A DNA stretch of 10,026 bases from JBOGFC01 sp050742155 (GCA_050742155.1 JBOGFC010000208.1:1-10026), one strand, 5' to 3'; shown: positions 1 through 6,170, counted from the first letter of the stretch. Notes: generated by a model from the letters alone, not told the origin. Made by a program: numbers and translations.

Positions 1-453
1 GCTCTCTCCCCAACCTCTGACCCGGCTGGCGCGGAACTCTGGGGGCTCCACATCACGAGATCTGGTTTTCGGTCGCCTCCAGGCGCCAACCCCGGGATGC
101 CATCAACCCTCGGACCAAGCGGGGGAAGTCCTCAACCACCAGCATGGAGCACTCTACGGATTGCTCGCGAGAGCCCGCTGATCCACCGCTTCATCTCGAG
201 GCAGGTCGGCGTCGACCGGCGCGGCCCTGTGCCGGAGGGCGTCGTTCCAGTGCTCCACCCGGATGCGCCGGCCGAAGAGGGGGTGGTAGTGACTGGCGCC
301 GTCACCGGCCGCGATACTTGCCTCAGTTACGCGTCCGGTGGCCCGTGATCGGGCTTCCGGTCGGCGAGGGCGGCGAAGCAGGGCGAATCCCACCTCGGCG
401 TTGAGCGTTCGTGAGAACCGGGAGATCCGGTCATCGATCGGAGAGGAGAGAGG
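1..453. other. Region without an intact gene
   Basis: No open frame here has a convincing protein, ribosome site and family match. The middle carries the ferredoxin reductase remnant described separately. Minus-strand 53-145 can encode a 30-residue peptide starting MLVVEDF, without a recognisable ribosome site, which I do not call a gene. Just before the next gene a 5-base inverted repeat, ACCGG (417-421) and CCGGT (427-431), could be an operator, but it is short and GC-rich. Confidence 0.5.
154..330 (-). pseudogene. Remnant of FAD-dependent ferredoxin reductase C-terminus
   Basis: Read on the minus strand, this stretch encodes IAAGDGASHYHPLFGRR followed by IRVEHWNDALRHRAA and, less clearly, PRDEAVDQ, before a TAG stop. 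This matches the end of the FAD/NAD(P) reductase domain of Rieske-dioxygenase-type ferredoxin reductases, where an AAGD-VA motif binds the flavin and is followed by a conserved RVEHW-NA block and a DE-YD block. Those enzymes pass electrons from NAD(P)H to a ferredoxin. Here the two GxGxxG dinucleotide folds that should lie upstream are absent, because that side is already occupied by the oppositely oriented F420-reductase-like gene, and the C-terminal dimer domain is missing too. I therefore read it as a decayed fragment. The family match rests on about 35 residues and was not checked by search; a chance match is possible but the density of conserved positions argues against it. Confidence 0.55.
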
Positions 454-1001
454 ATGAACATCACGCTCATCGGCCGGGGAAACGTCGGAGGCGGATTGGG
501 GCGCCTCTGGGAGCGCGCCGGGCACGAGGTGACGGCCCTCGGCCGGGAGGGAGGCGGCGCCTCGGGCAGCGACGTCGTGGTCGTCGCAGTTCCGTCGGGC
601 GCGATCGATGACGCCCTTGGTCACGTGGAGGCATCCAAGGCAAGCTCGCCATCGACGCCACCAACGCCTTCGGCGGTCGCGCCGAGGGGTTCGAGTCGTT
701 GGCCCACCAGGTCAAGGCGCGTACGAACGGAGCGGTCGCCAAGGCGTTCAATGCCAACTTCGCTGCCCTGTACGACCAGATCGGCGATCAGCGGGCCCGG
801 CCAAGCTGTCTCTACAGCGCCGACGACGAGGCGCGCCAGGTCACCGAGGAGCTGATTCGCGACGCCGGCTACGATCCGGTCTTCGTGGGCGGGCGCGACA
901 AGGCGCGACCGCTCGAAGACTTCCTCGAGGTCTTCATGGGGATCGCGCAGTCGGGAACCGGCCCGATCTTCTACCGCTTCGGCAAGCCGGGCGAGCTCTG
1001 A
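454..1001 (+). pseudogene. NADPH:F420 reductase-like protein, frameshifted
   Basis: The family moves hydride between NADP(H) and coenzyme F420 in the cytoplasm. The first frame starts at ATG 454 behind AGGAG (444-448, 5-base spacing) and gives a Rossmann fold: MNITLIGRGNVGGGLG with a GxGxxG-type loop, then AGHEVTALGR and DVVVVAVPSGAIDDAL. The match stops at about 630 and resumes in the -1 frame as GIQGKLAIDATNAFGG, NGAVAKAFNANFAALYDQI and a tail GIAQSGTGPIFYRFG ending at TGA 999-1001. Adding one G at the GG of 630-631 would restore a continuous protein of about 182 residues, near the lower end of family length. There is no slippery heptamer at the junction, so a real one-base deletion or a sequencing/assembly error is more likely than programmed frameshifting. 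Dinucleotide-binding oxidoreductases of other specificity share this fold, so the F420 assignment is moderate. Two LLM-class oxidoreductases lie nearby, which fits an F420 setting. Confidence 0.75.
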
Positions 1002-1061
1002 ACCGAGACGCCGGTGCTCATGCCCTCACCGAAGTGGTGCCCGGGAACCTCCCAGATCGGC

Positions 1062-1067
1062 TATCAT
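1062..1067 (+). promoter_or_regulatory. Possible -10 box for the helicase gene
   Basis: TATCAT differs by one base from TATAAT, fits the actinobacterial TANNNT form, and sits in the most AT-rich patch of the 186-base gap. I find no convincing -35 hexamer at 16-19 bases upstream. A start near 1074 would give a leader of about 114 bases containing the hairpin at 1080-1100. Confidence 0.35.
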
Positions 1068-1079
1068 ATTTGCCAGCAG

Positions 1080-1100
1080 GGCGCACCAGGGCGGTGCGCC
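1080..1100 (+). promoter_or_regulatory. Hairpin in helicase leader
   Basis: GGCGCACC (1080-1087) and GGTGCGCC (1093-1100) form a perfect 8-base-pair stem around a 5-base AGGGC loop. No T-run follows, so it is a poor intrinsic terminator. It lies about 78 bases upstream of the helicase ribosome site. It could be a leader element of the helicase, as long structured leaders are common for cold-responsive DEAD-box genes, or mark the end of the preceding transcript. Confidence 0.45.
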
Positions 1101-1187
1101 GGCGGGTAGCAAACCTTTCGATCGTTCCTTCGTCATCACGCGGAGCGCCTGAAGGAGGGCCCGCGACCACTCTGACGAAGGAGCAGC

Positions 1188-2366
1188 ATGACCATCACCA
1201 CGACCAAGGCCGCCGACTTCGCGGCCCTCGGGGTCTCCCCGGGCCTCACCGAAGTCCTGCGACGCAGGGGCATCACCGAGCCCTTCCCGATCCAGACCCT
1301 CACCCTCCCCGATGCTCTGGCCGGCCGAGACGTCTGCGGCCAGGCCAAGACCGGCTCGGGCAAGACGCTCGCCTTCGGCCTGGCGCTCGTTCAGCGGATC
1401 GGTCGCTCCGAGCTGCGCCGCCCGAGTGCCCTGGTGCTGGTCCCCACGCGGGAGCTCGCCCTTCAGGTGGCCGAGGAGCTCCGTCCCCTCGGAGAAGCGG
1501 TCGGCCTGCGAGTTCGGCCTGTTTATGGCGGAGCGCCGATCGGCTCCCAGAAGAAGCAACTGCAGCGGGGGGTGGACGTGGTGGTGGCCACGCCCGGTCG
1601 CCTGATCGACCTCTACGAGCGGAGGGCCGTCGACCTGTCGGACGTCCGGGCGCTGGTCATCGATGAGGCCGACCGGATGTCGGACATGGGCTTTCTTCCC
1701 CAGGTGAAGTGGCTGCTTCGCAAGATGCCCGAGGATCGTCAGACGATGCTCTACTCCGCCACGTTGGACTGGACGGTGGAGAAGGTGGTCCGCCACCACA
1801 TGTCCGATCCGGTACGGCACGAGGTGATCTCCGACCGCATCACCGTGGACGAGATGGAGCACCGCTTCTTCCTGGTCCACCAGATGGACAAGGCCCAGGT
1901 GGCGGCCTCGATCGCTCGCGCAGCCGGGAAGACCCTCGTCTTCACCCGCACCAAGCGAGGGGCGGACCGTCTGGTCCGTGCGCTGCGGGAGGCGGGCATC
2001 GACGCGGGAGCCATCCACGGTGACCTGCCCCAGCGGGACCGGGAGCGGCGGCTGGGCCGTTTCGCCTCCGGAGAGATGCCGGTGCTGGTCGGGACCAATC
2101 TGGCCGGACGAGGCTTGCACATCGAGGAGATCGACCTGGTGCTCCACTACGACCCTCCGGAGGACCACAAGAGCTACCTGCACCGCTCCGGCCGCACCGC
2201 CCGGGCGGGCGCAGCCGGCATGGTCGCCACCCTCGTGCTGTGGGACCAGGAACGAGAGGTCAAGGAGCTCCAGGATCTGGTGGAACTCAATCAGCCGATC
2301 ATCAAGGTCTTCTCCAACGACCCCCGGCTGGCCGACCTGGCCTCCTTCGCACCGGGCCCCTCCTAG
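1188..2366 (+). CDS. DEAD-box ATP-dependent RNA helicase
   Basis: A cytoplasmic ATP-driven RNA remodelling enzyme, likely acting in ribosome assembly, RNA decay or cold adaptation. All core motifs are visible in the 392 residues: the Q motif glutamine near 36, motif I AKTGSGKT (53-60), Ia PTRELALQ (86-93), the GG of VYGG (about 113), Ib TPGR (135-138), II DEAD (159-162), III SAT (190-192), IV LVFTRT (250-255), QRDRERRL (282-289), V TNLAGRG (303-309) and VI HRSGRTARAG (332-341). Motif V has TN where many families have TD, which I recall as usual in actinobacterial members. The protein is essentially the two RecA-like domains with only about 50 residues after motif VI, so the basic or RNA-binding tail of CsdA/DeaD-type proteins is missing. 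The ATG at 1188 is chosen because AAGGAG (1178-1183) lies 4 bases before it and the Q motif falls at the usual depth. It appears to be transcribed alone, with a hairpin just after the stop. Confidence 0.95.
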   Translation: MTITTTKAADFAALGVSPGLTEVLRRRGITEPFPIQTLTLPDALAGRDVCGQAKTGSGKTLAFGLALVQRIGRSELRRPSALVLVPTRELALQVAEELRPLGEAVGLRVRPVYGGAPIGSQKKQLQRGVDVVVATPGRLIDLYERRAVDLSDVRALVIDEADRMSDMGFLPQVKWLLRKMPEDRQTMLYSATLDWTVEKVVRHHMSDPVRHEVISDRITVDEMEHRFFLVHQMDKAQVAASIARAAGKTLVFTRTKRGADRLVRALREAGIDAGAIHGDLPQRDRERRLGRFASGEMPVLVGTNLAGRGLHIEEIDLVLHYDPPEDHKSYLHRSGRTARAGAAGMVATLVLWDQEREVKELQDLVELNQPIIKVFSNDPRLADLASFAPGPS

Positions 2367-2444
2367 TGCAGCGACCCGGAAGTACGACCGGCATCTCGCC
2401 GGCCCTCGGCGATATATCCGACCTACTTCCGGGCCCCTCTTAGT
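2352..2444 (+). repeat. Imperfect direct repeat of the helicase 3' end
   Basis: CCGGGCCCCTCCTAGT (2352-2367, containing the helicase stop) recurs as CCGGGCCCCTCTTAGT (2429-2444), 15 of 16 bases identical. Both copies can be read as PGPS followed by a TAG stop, although the second copy is in another frame relative to the gene. A looser match (CCGACCT upstream of both) suggests the last few dozen bases of the gene were duplicated and have diverged. The second copy overlaps the right arm of the inverted repeat. Confidence 0.5.
2375..2433 (+). terminator. Terminator-like inverted repeat after the helicase
   Basis: CCCGGAAGTA (2375-2384) and TACTTCCGGG (2424-2433) form a perfect 10-base inverted repeat that begins 9 bases after the helicase stop. 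The 39-base loop contains a nested stem, CCGGC (2388-2392) with GCCGG (2398-2402). It is followed by CCCCTCTTAGTTCC rather than a true T-run. The position and symmetry suit transcript termination or 3'-end protection; the long loop makes it an atypical intrinsic terminator. Confidence 0.5.
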
Positions 2445-2601
2445 TCCCACCTTCTCCAGGTCTACCTAGTAACGTCGAGCACCCGGGGCAGTATGCGCTC
2501 GAGGCCGACGACGCTCCGTTGTCCGAGCCCCCGCAGCTCGGCCACCGCGCAATTGCAAGTCACCCAGCCGCTGAAGCAGCCCGCATCTCGTCGGGTAACG
2601 T

Positions 2602-2662
2602 GACCGGCGGCTCCGTCCGGTCGGCCCAACCGGGCTCGACCGCCGAGCCGCGCCGTCGGACG
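2602..2662 (+). promoter_or_regulatory. Foldable leader before the first LLM gene
   Basis: This lies just upstream of the ribosome site GAGGA (2662-2666). The strongest fold pairs CGGTCGGCCC (2618-2627) with GGGC (2632-2635) plus CGACCG (2637-2642), a ten-pair stem with one bulged T and an AACC loop. The same left arm can instead pair upstream: GACCGG (2602-2607) with CCGGTC (2617-2622). A third choice, CGTCCG (2614-2619) with CGGACG (2657-2662), would end at the first base of the ribosome site. Such competing stems could control translation, but in DNA this GC-rich many short pairings arise by chance. No known riboswitch class is recognised. Confidence 0.3.
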
Positions 2663-2673
2663 AGGAACAAAAC

Positions 2674-3513
2674 ATGGCCCGTTTCGCCCTCAAGACCCAA
2701 CCCCATCACGCCCGCTGGAGCGACATCCTCGACATCTGGCGGGAGGCCGACCAGATCGAGCTGTTCGAGTCGGCCTGGACCTTCGACCACTTCTACCCCA
2801 TCTCCGGCGACCCGACCGGTCCCTGTCTGGAGGCGTGGGTGACCCTGTCGGCGCTGGCTCAGGCCACCTCCCGGCTCCGGATCGGCTGCATGGTGCACGG
2901 CATGCACTTTCGCCATCCGGCCGTGACCGCCAACATGGCAGCGGCGCTCGACATCGTCTCCGGGGGACGGCTGGACCTGGGGTTGGGCGCCGGTTGGTAC
3001 GAGCTGGAAGCCGATGCTTACGGTCTTCGGCTGGGCTCCGTCTCCGAGCGGATGGACCGCTTCGACGAGGGGGTGGAGGTCATCGCCCGCCTTCTGTCTC
3101 AGGAGACGACCACCTTCGAGGGCCGTCACTACCGCCTCCAGGAGGCCCGCTGCGAACCGAAGGGCCCCCAGCGACCTCGACCCCCGATCGTGATCGGAGG
3201 CAAGGGAGAGAAGCGGACCCTCAGAACGGTGGCCCGCTGGGCCGACATGTGGGACTGTGTCCAGATCGAACCGGACGCCTGGAGGCGGAAAGACGAGGTT
3301 CTCCGCGCCCACTGCGATGAGGTGGGCCGGGACCCGGCCGAGATCACCCGCAGCGTCCACGTCTTGTGGTCGGCCGAAGACGAGCCCGCCGCCCTGGCCG
3401 ACCGGGCGGTCCGGTTCTTCGAGGCCGGCGCCGAGGTGGCCGTGTTCAGCATGCGCGCCCCCTTCGAGGCGTCCATGATCGAGCCGCTCGCTTCGACGTT
3501 GTCGGACCTGTGA
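2674..3513 (+). CDS. LLM class (luciferase-like) F420-dependent oxidoreductase
   Basis: A cytoplasmic TIM-barrel flavin-type oxidoreductase of the bacterial luciferase-like superfamily; most actinobacterial members use coenzyme F420H2, some FMN. The 279 residues show the family's typical blocks: an N-terminal strand and helix with ESAWTFDHFYP (32-42), the conserved HFRHPAVTANMAAALDIVSG (78-97) followed by GRLDLGLGAGWYE (98-110), EGRHYRL (149-155), and the cofactor-side PPIVIGGKGEKRTL (170-183) with WADMWD (189-194). Length is normal and nothing is missing. The ATG at 2674 follows GAGGA (2662-2666) with 7-base spacing. It stands alone on the plus strand, convergent with the next gene. The substrate cannot be told from sequence; xenobiotic or secondary-metabolite reduction is common in the family. 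Confidence 0.9.
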   Translation: MARFALKTQPHHARWSDILDIWREADQIELFESAWTFDHFYPISGDPTGPCLEAWVTLSALAQATSRLRIGCMVHGMHFRHPAVTANMAAALDIVSGGRLDLGLGAGWYELEADAYGLRLGSVSERMDRFDEGVEVIARLLSQETTTFEGRHYRLQEARCEPKGPQRPRPPIVIGGKGEKRTLRTVARWADMWDCVQIEPDAWRRKDEVLRAHCDEVGRDPAEITRSVHVLWSAEDEPAALADRAVRFFEAGAEVAVFSMRAPFEASMIEPLASTLSDL

Positions 3514-3541
3514 GAGCTACCCGGTGGGCCTGGTGAGGATG

Positions 3542-3571
3542 CGTCGAGTTCGGATCCGGACCGGCTCGACG
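3542..3571. terminator. Possible bidirectional terminator between convergent genes
   Basis: CGTCGAG (3542-3548) pairs with CTCGACG (3565-3571), a perfect 7-base-pair stem whose loop holds the palindrome CGGATCCG. It lies between the ends of two convergent genes, where a shared terminator would be expected. No T-run is present on either strand, so termination is inferred from position only. Confidence 0.35.
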
Positions 3572-3606
3572 GAGGAGCGATGGCCCGGGCCGTGAGGCGA
3601 CCGGGC

Positions 3607-3984
3607 TCAACGCTCGATGATCCTCCCGCGGCGCAGCTCCAGCACCCTTTCTTCTTCGAACCGGGCGGCAGCCGAGAGATGCTCCCTCGCCCACCCCGCG
3701 GCCCATGCCTCATCCTCGGCGCTTTCCGAGCGCAGCCACCCCTCTCGTTGCAGGGCATCGGCGAGCAGTTGCCCGAACGCCCCGCCATCCAGATCGGGGA
3801 GATCGCGCACGGTGAAGGTCGTGGTAGCACGCGAACTGGACAGGCCCGCCATGGCCCGATCACAACCGCACCCGGGACAGTTGCACGTCACGCCGGGGAA
3901 CCGGACCAGCTCCCCTTCCACCGTCCAGCAGAAGTCGTCCGGCCGGCGGCCTTGGGTGCGGGCGGTGGCAACGAACACCTTCAC
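3607..3984 (-). CDS. Small Cys-cluster protein, probably DUF7715-like
   Basis: A 125-residue soluble protein of unknown function. It starts VKVFVATARTQG, continues DDFCWTVEGELVRFP (16-30), then a tight cysteine cluster TCNCPGCGCDRAMAGL (33-48) with Cys at 34, 36, 39 and 41, then SSRATTTFTVRDLP and an acidic, helical C-terminus. The C-x-C-x2-C-x-C spacing could bind a metal ion. I associate this pattern with a family of short actinobacterial hypothetical proteins (DUF7715 from memory, not checked). The frame is open further upstream, to an ATG at 4014 and a TTG at 4116, but the GTG at 3984 is preferred because the conserved part begins there and because TAAATT sits 7 bases before it, ideal for a leaderless transcript. 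There is no Shine-Dalgarno site. It follows the second LLM gene by 73 bases on the same strand. Confidence 0.75.
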   Translation of the reverse strand: MKVFVATARTQGRRPDDFCWTVEGELVRFPGVTCNCPGCGCDRAMAGLSSSRATTTFTVRDLPDLDGGAFGQLLADALQREGWLRSESAEDEAWAAGWAREHLSAAARFEEERVLELRRGRIIER

Positions 3985-3991
3985 CCGGCCC

Positions 3992-3997
3992 AATTTA
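3992..3997 (-). promoter_or_regulatory. -10 box of a leaderless promoter
   Basis: On the minus strand TAAATT is followed by seven bases (GGGCCGG) and then the GTG start at 3984. A TANNNT box 6-8 bases before a start codon is the signature of actinobacterial leaderless transcripts, where transcription begins at the first base of the start codon. No good -35 is visible, which is common for this class. Confidence 0.5.
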
Positions 3998-4057
3998 CGA
4001 GGTGGGTGTGACATTCTGACCACCGCCAAGACCTCATCCACGCCCGGACCCCGGAGC

Positions 4058-4951
4058 TCAATGGTCGCGGCGTCCGGAGACCGCCTGCCTGACGCCCGGC
4101 ACCACCTCTTCCCCAAACAGATGGAGCTGCGCTTCCGGCTCCTTCCTCGGCCAGAAGACGAAGGTATCCATCCCCTGGTCCACTACCAGGCCGGCCAGCT
4201 CCTCGACCCACTGGCCGGAAGGACCATCCAGGAAGCCCCCCACCGCCCCGTCGGTGATGCGGCCGGCCACGTTGTAGAGCCGTTGGATCTCGTCGGGTGC
4301 CCGGCCCGCCGCCTCAGCCGCTTCGTCGATCCGCTCATGGGCGGCACCCAGCCGCTCCGGAGCCAGATAGGGAAAAGAGGGGATCCAGCCGTCGGCTCTC
4401 CGACCGATCAGATCCAGCATGCGAGGGCGGTAAGCACCCACCCAGATGGCGATCTGCCGCTCGGGCACCGGGCCGGAGTGAATCCCGTGCAACCCATAGT
4501 GCCGCCCCTGGTACTCGATCCCCCGCTCGCCGCTCCAGAGGAGGCGGATGACGGTGAGGGCCTCCTCCAAGGCCTGGAGCGCCTCGGGCCCCCGGCGCCG
4601 CGGACCGCCCATGCCCTCGATCGCATCCCAGAAGCTCCCGGCGCCGATGCCGAGCTCGAAGCGCCCTCCGCTGGCCAGATCCATCGAGGCGGCCGCCTTG
4701 GCGATCATGGCCGGCGGGCGGAGGGGCAGGTTGGCCACGTCGGGAAAGAGCCGGATCCGGGTGGTGCGGGGGATGAGCAGGGCGAGGAGGGTGAAGGTGT
4801 CCAGAAAGCGGCGCTGGTACGGATGATCCTGGATGCCGAGGTAGTCGAGGCCGAGCTCATCCGCCAGCCGGGCCTGGCGCAGGAGCTGCGGGAGCTGATC
4901 TGCCTGAGGAATCAGGAAGAACCCGAACCGGACCGCTCGCCCGTAGTCCAT
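4058..4951 (-). CDS. LLM class (luciferase-like) oxidoreductase
   Basis: A second TIM-barrel oxidoreductase of the luciferase-like superfamily, 297 residues, probably cytoplasmic and F420- or FMN-dependent. Visible blocks are VRFGFFLIPQAD (7-18), DELGLDYLGIQDHPYQ (31-46), the conserved AMIAKAAASMDLASG (81-95) and GRFELGIGAGSFWD (96-109), YQGRHYGL (147-154) and IAIWVGAYRPRMLDLIGRRA (168-187) leading to DGWIPS. This clade differs clearly from the other LLM protein in the window, so the two are not a recent duplication. ATG 4951 lies 21 bases after the stop of the upstream DmdA/GcvT-like gene, which implies one transcript and possible coupling; no strong ribosome site is present. The pairing with a folate-dependent methyl-transfer enzyme suggests both act on one small-molecule pathway. 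Substrate unknown. Confidence 0.88.
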   Translation of the reverse strand: MDYGRAVRFGFFLIPQADQLPQLLRQARLADELGLDYLGIQDHPYQRRFLDTFTLLALLIPRTTRIRLFPDVANLPLRPPAMIAKAAASMDLASGGRFELGIGAGSFWDAIEGMGGPRRRGPEALQALEEALTVIRLLWSGERGIEYQGRHYGLHGIHSGPVPERQIAIWVGAYRPRMLDLIGRRADGWIPSFPYLAPERLGAAHERIDEAAEAAGRAPDEIQRLYNVAGRITDGAVGGFLDGPSGQWVEELAGLVVDQGMDTFVFWPRKEPEAQLHLFGEEVVPGVRQAVSGRRDH

Positions 4952-4972
4952 GTCATGCCGCCCGAGCGCCGA

Positions 4973-6130
4973 TCATGACACCGGGATCTTCTTCTCGGGG
5001 TCGACGAACGGCATCGGCGTGACGGTGGCCAGCCGTCGACCCCACTCGGTGTCGACGGTGACCGTCTGGCCCGGGTGCGAGCTCTCGGCCGGCAGCCAGC
5101 AGTAGCCGATGTTCTGGCCGAGACGGGGCGAGTAGATCGCCGAGGTGACCTTCCCCACCCGCCGGCCGTCGAGGAAGGCGGGCCACTTGGTGTTGTTGAG
5201 GTCGGGAAAGGGCTCTCCGTCGAGGACCACCCCGTTGATCTTCCGCCGGACCCCTTCCTCCTGTATCCGCCGGTAGGCGGCGATGGAGATGCAGGCCGAG
5301 TCGGGCAGGTCAAAGTCGATCAGGCGGTCCAGCCCCAGCTCGAAGGCGTTGTTCTGATAGGTCATGTCGGCACCCCAGTTGAAGATGGCCCCCTCGATGC
5401 GGCGGATATCGGATGGACCGGTGGGTCGCAGGCCATAGGCTTCGCCGGCCCGCATGATCGCCTCGAACACCTCGGTCCCCTTGGAGGTGTCGGTGAGATA
5501 GACCTCGTAGCCGACCTCGGAGGTCCAGCCGGTCCGGGTGATCACCACCGGAGCACCGGCGATCTCGGCCGGCCTCCAGTGGTAGTACTTGAGGGTCCGG
5601 ATCTCCTCCCCCACCAGGTCGGCCATCAGCTGCTTGGACTTGGGGCCCTGCACCTGCAGAGGGGCCACCTCGGCTTCCGTGATGCTGACCTCGAGGTCGG
5701 GGTAGGCGTTCTTGAGGCCGCGGGCGAACAGCAGCGCATCGGAGGAGGCGATGGCAAACCAGAACGTGTTCTCTTCCATCCGGGTGAGGACCGGGTCGTT
5801 GATGATGCCGCCGTCCGAGTCGCAGATGAGCACGTACCTGGCCTGCCCCACCGCGCATCTCGTCAGGTTGCGGGGGGTGAGTAGCTGGGCGAAGCGAAAG
5901 CCGTCCGGCCCGGAGATCTCCAAGCAGCGCTCCACCGCCACGTCCCACAGGGTGACGTCGTGCAGGAGGGCCTCGAACTCCTCCTCGAAGGTGCCGAAGC
6001 AGATGGGGAAGTACATGTGGTTGTAGACCGTGAAGCCCTTCGGTCCATACCGCTGGGTGGCCTCGTAGTAGGGAGTGCGCCGGATGCGCGCCCCTCTTTG
6101 CACCAAGCCCATGTCGAACGGCTGGGTCAT
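4973..6130 (-). CDS. GcvT-family aminomethyltransferase / DmdA-like demethylase
   Basis: A cytoplasmic tetrahydrofolate-dependent enzyme of the glycine-cleavage T-protein fold, 385 residues. The arrangement RIRRTPYYEAT (15-25), TVYNHMYFP (34-42), DVTLWDVAVER (58-68), ISGPDGFRFAQLLTPRNL (72-89), GGIINDPVL (107-115), PLQVQGPKSK (157-166), ITRTGWTSEVGYEVYL (197-212) and a C-terminal barrel GKVTSAIYSPRLGQNIGYC (326-344) follows T-proteins, and I judge it closest to the dimethylsulfoniopropionate demethylase (DmdA) branch, which transfers a methyl group to folate, rather than to the glycine-cleavage enzyme. No other glycine cleavage gene is nearby. The frame is open upstream to an ATG at 6241, but ATG 6130 is chosen because GGAGG (minus strand, 6142-6138) lies 7 bases before it and the extra residues are unlike the family. 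True DMSP use cannot be claimed; related proteins act on methylamines, sarcosine or methoxy compounds. Confidence 0.82.
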   Translation of the reverse strand: MTQPFDMGLVQRGARIRRTPYYEATQRYGPKGFTVYNHMYFPICFGTFEEEFEALLHDVTLWDVAVERCLEISGPDGFRFAQLLTPRNLTRCAVGQARYVLICDSDGGIINDPVLTRMEENTFWFAIASSDALLFARGLKNAYPDLEVSITEAEVAPLQVQGPKSKQLMADLVGEEIRTLKYYHWRPAEIAGAPVVITRTGWTSEVGYEVYLTDTSKGTEVFEAIMRAGEAYGLRPTGPSDIRRIEGAIFNWGADMTYQNNAFELGLDRLIDFDLPDSACISIAAYRRIQEEGVRRKINGVVLDGEPFPDLNNTKWPAFLDGRRVGKVTSAIYSPRLGQNIGYCWLPAESSHPGQTVTVDTEWGRRLATVTPMPFVDPEKKIPVS

Positions 6131-6150
6131 ACCTGATCCTCCCCCGGCCC

Positions 6151-6156
6151 ATCGTA
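6151..6156 (-). promoter_or_regulatory. Possible -10 box of the GcvT-like/LLM operon
   Basis: On the minus strand TACGAT fits TANNNT and is 20 bases before the ATG at 6130, leaving room for a start point and the GGAGG site. The same hexamer is found before the LtrA-family gene. A -35 match is not evident. Confidence 0.35.
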
Positions 6157-6170
6157 AGGCGACGCCGCCC

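Larger units (their letters stand above)
2367..2673. other. 307-base gap between helicase and LLM gene
   Basis: The gap holds the terminator-like repeat, the duplicated helicase tail and the foldable leader listed separately. Between about 2445 and 2600 I see no gene and no strong promoter; TAACGT (2596-2601) fits the loose TANNNT form of a -10 box but has no clear -35 partner. Confidence 0.5.

Noticed and set aside
53..145. A 30-residue minus-strand peptide starting MLVVEDF, resembling the start of a response regulator
   Set aside because: It ends after 30 codons, lacks a convincing ribosome site, and the likeness covers only a few residues.
619..640. Programmed -1 frameshifting in the F420 reductase-like gene
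   Set aside because: There is no X-XXY-YYZ slippery heptamer at the junction and no obvious downstream stem placed at the usual distance, so an indel or data error is simpler.
1491..2366. Helicase motif V reading TNLAGRG instead of TD-x-AARG as a possible novelty
   Set aside because: I recall TN-type motif V and HRSGRTARAG-type motif VI as ordinary in actinobacterial DEAD-box proteins, so it is lineage variation.
1026..2450. A 474-residue minus-strand open frame opposite the helicase
   Set aside because: Its composition is that of an antisense shadow in GC-rich coding DNA, it matches no family, and the helicase on the plus strand has every motif.
3580..4011. A 143-residue plus-strand frame with a good GGAGGA site just before its ATG
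   Set aside because: The ribosome-site match is attractive, but the protein has no recognisable pattern and lies opposite the better supported Cys-cluster gene.
3617..4978. A 453-residue plus-strand frame across the Cys protein and second LLM gene
   Set aside because: It is antisense to two recognisable proteins and is rich in Arg, Pro and Ser as expected for a shadow frame.
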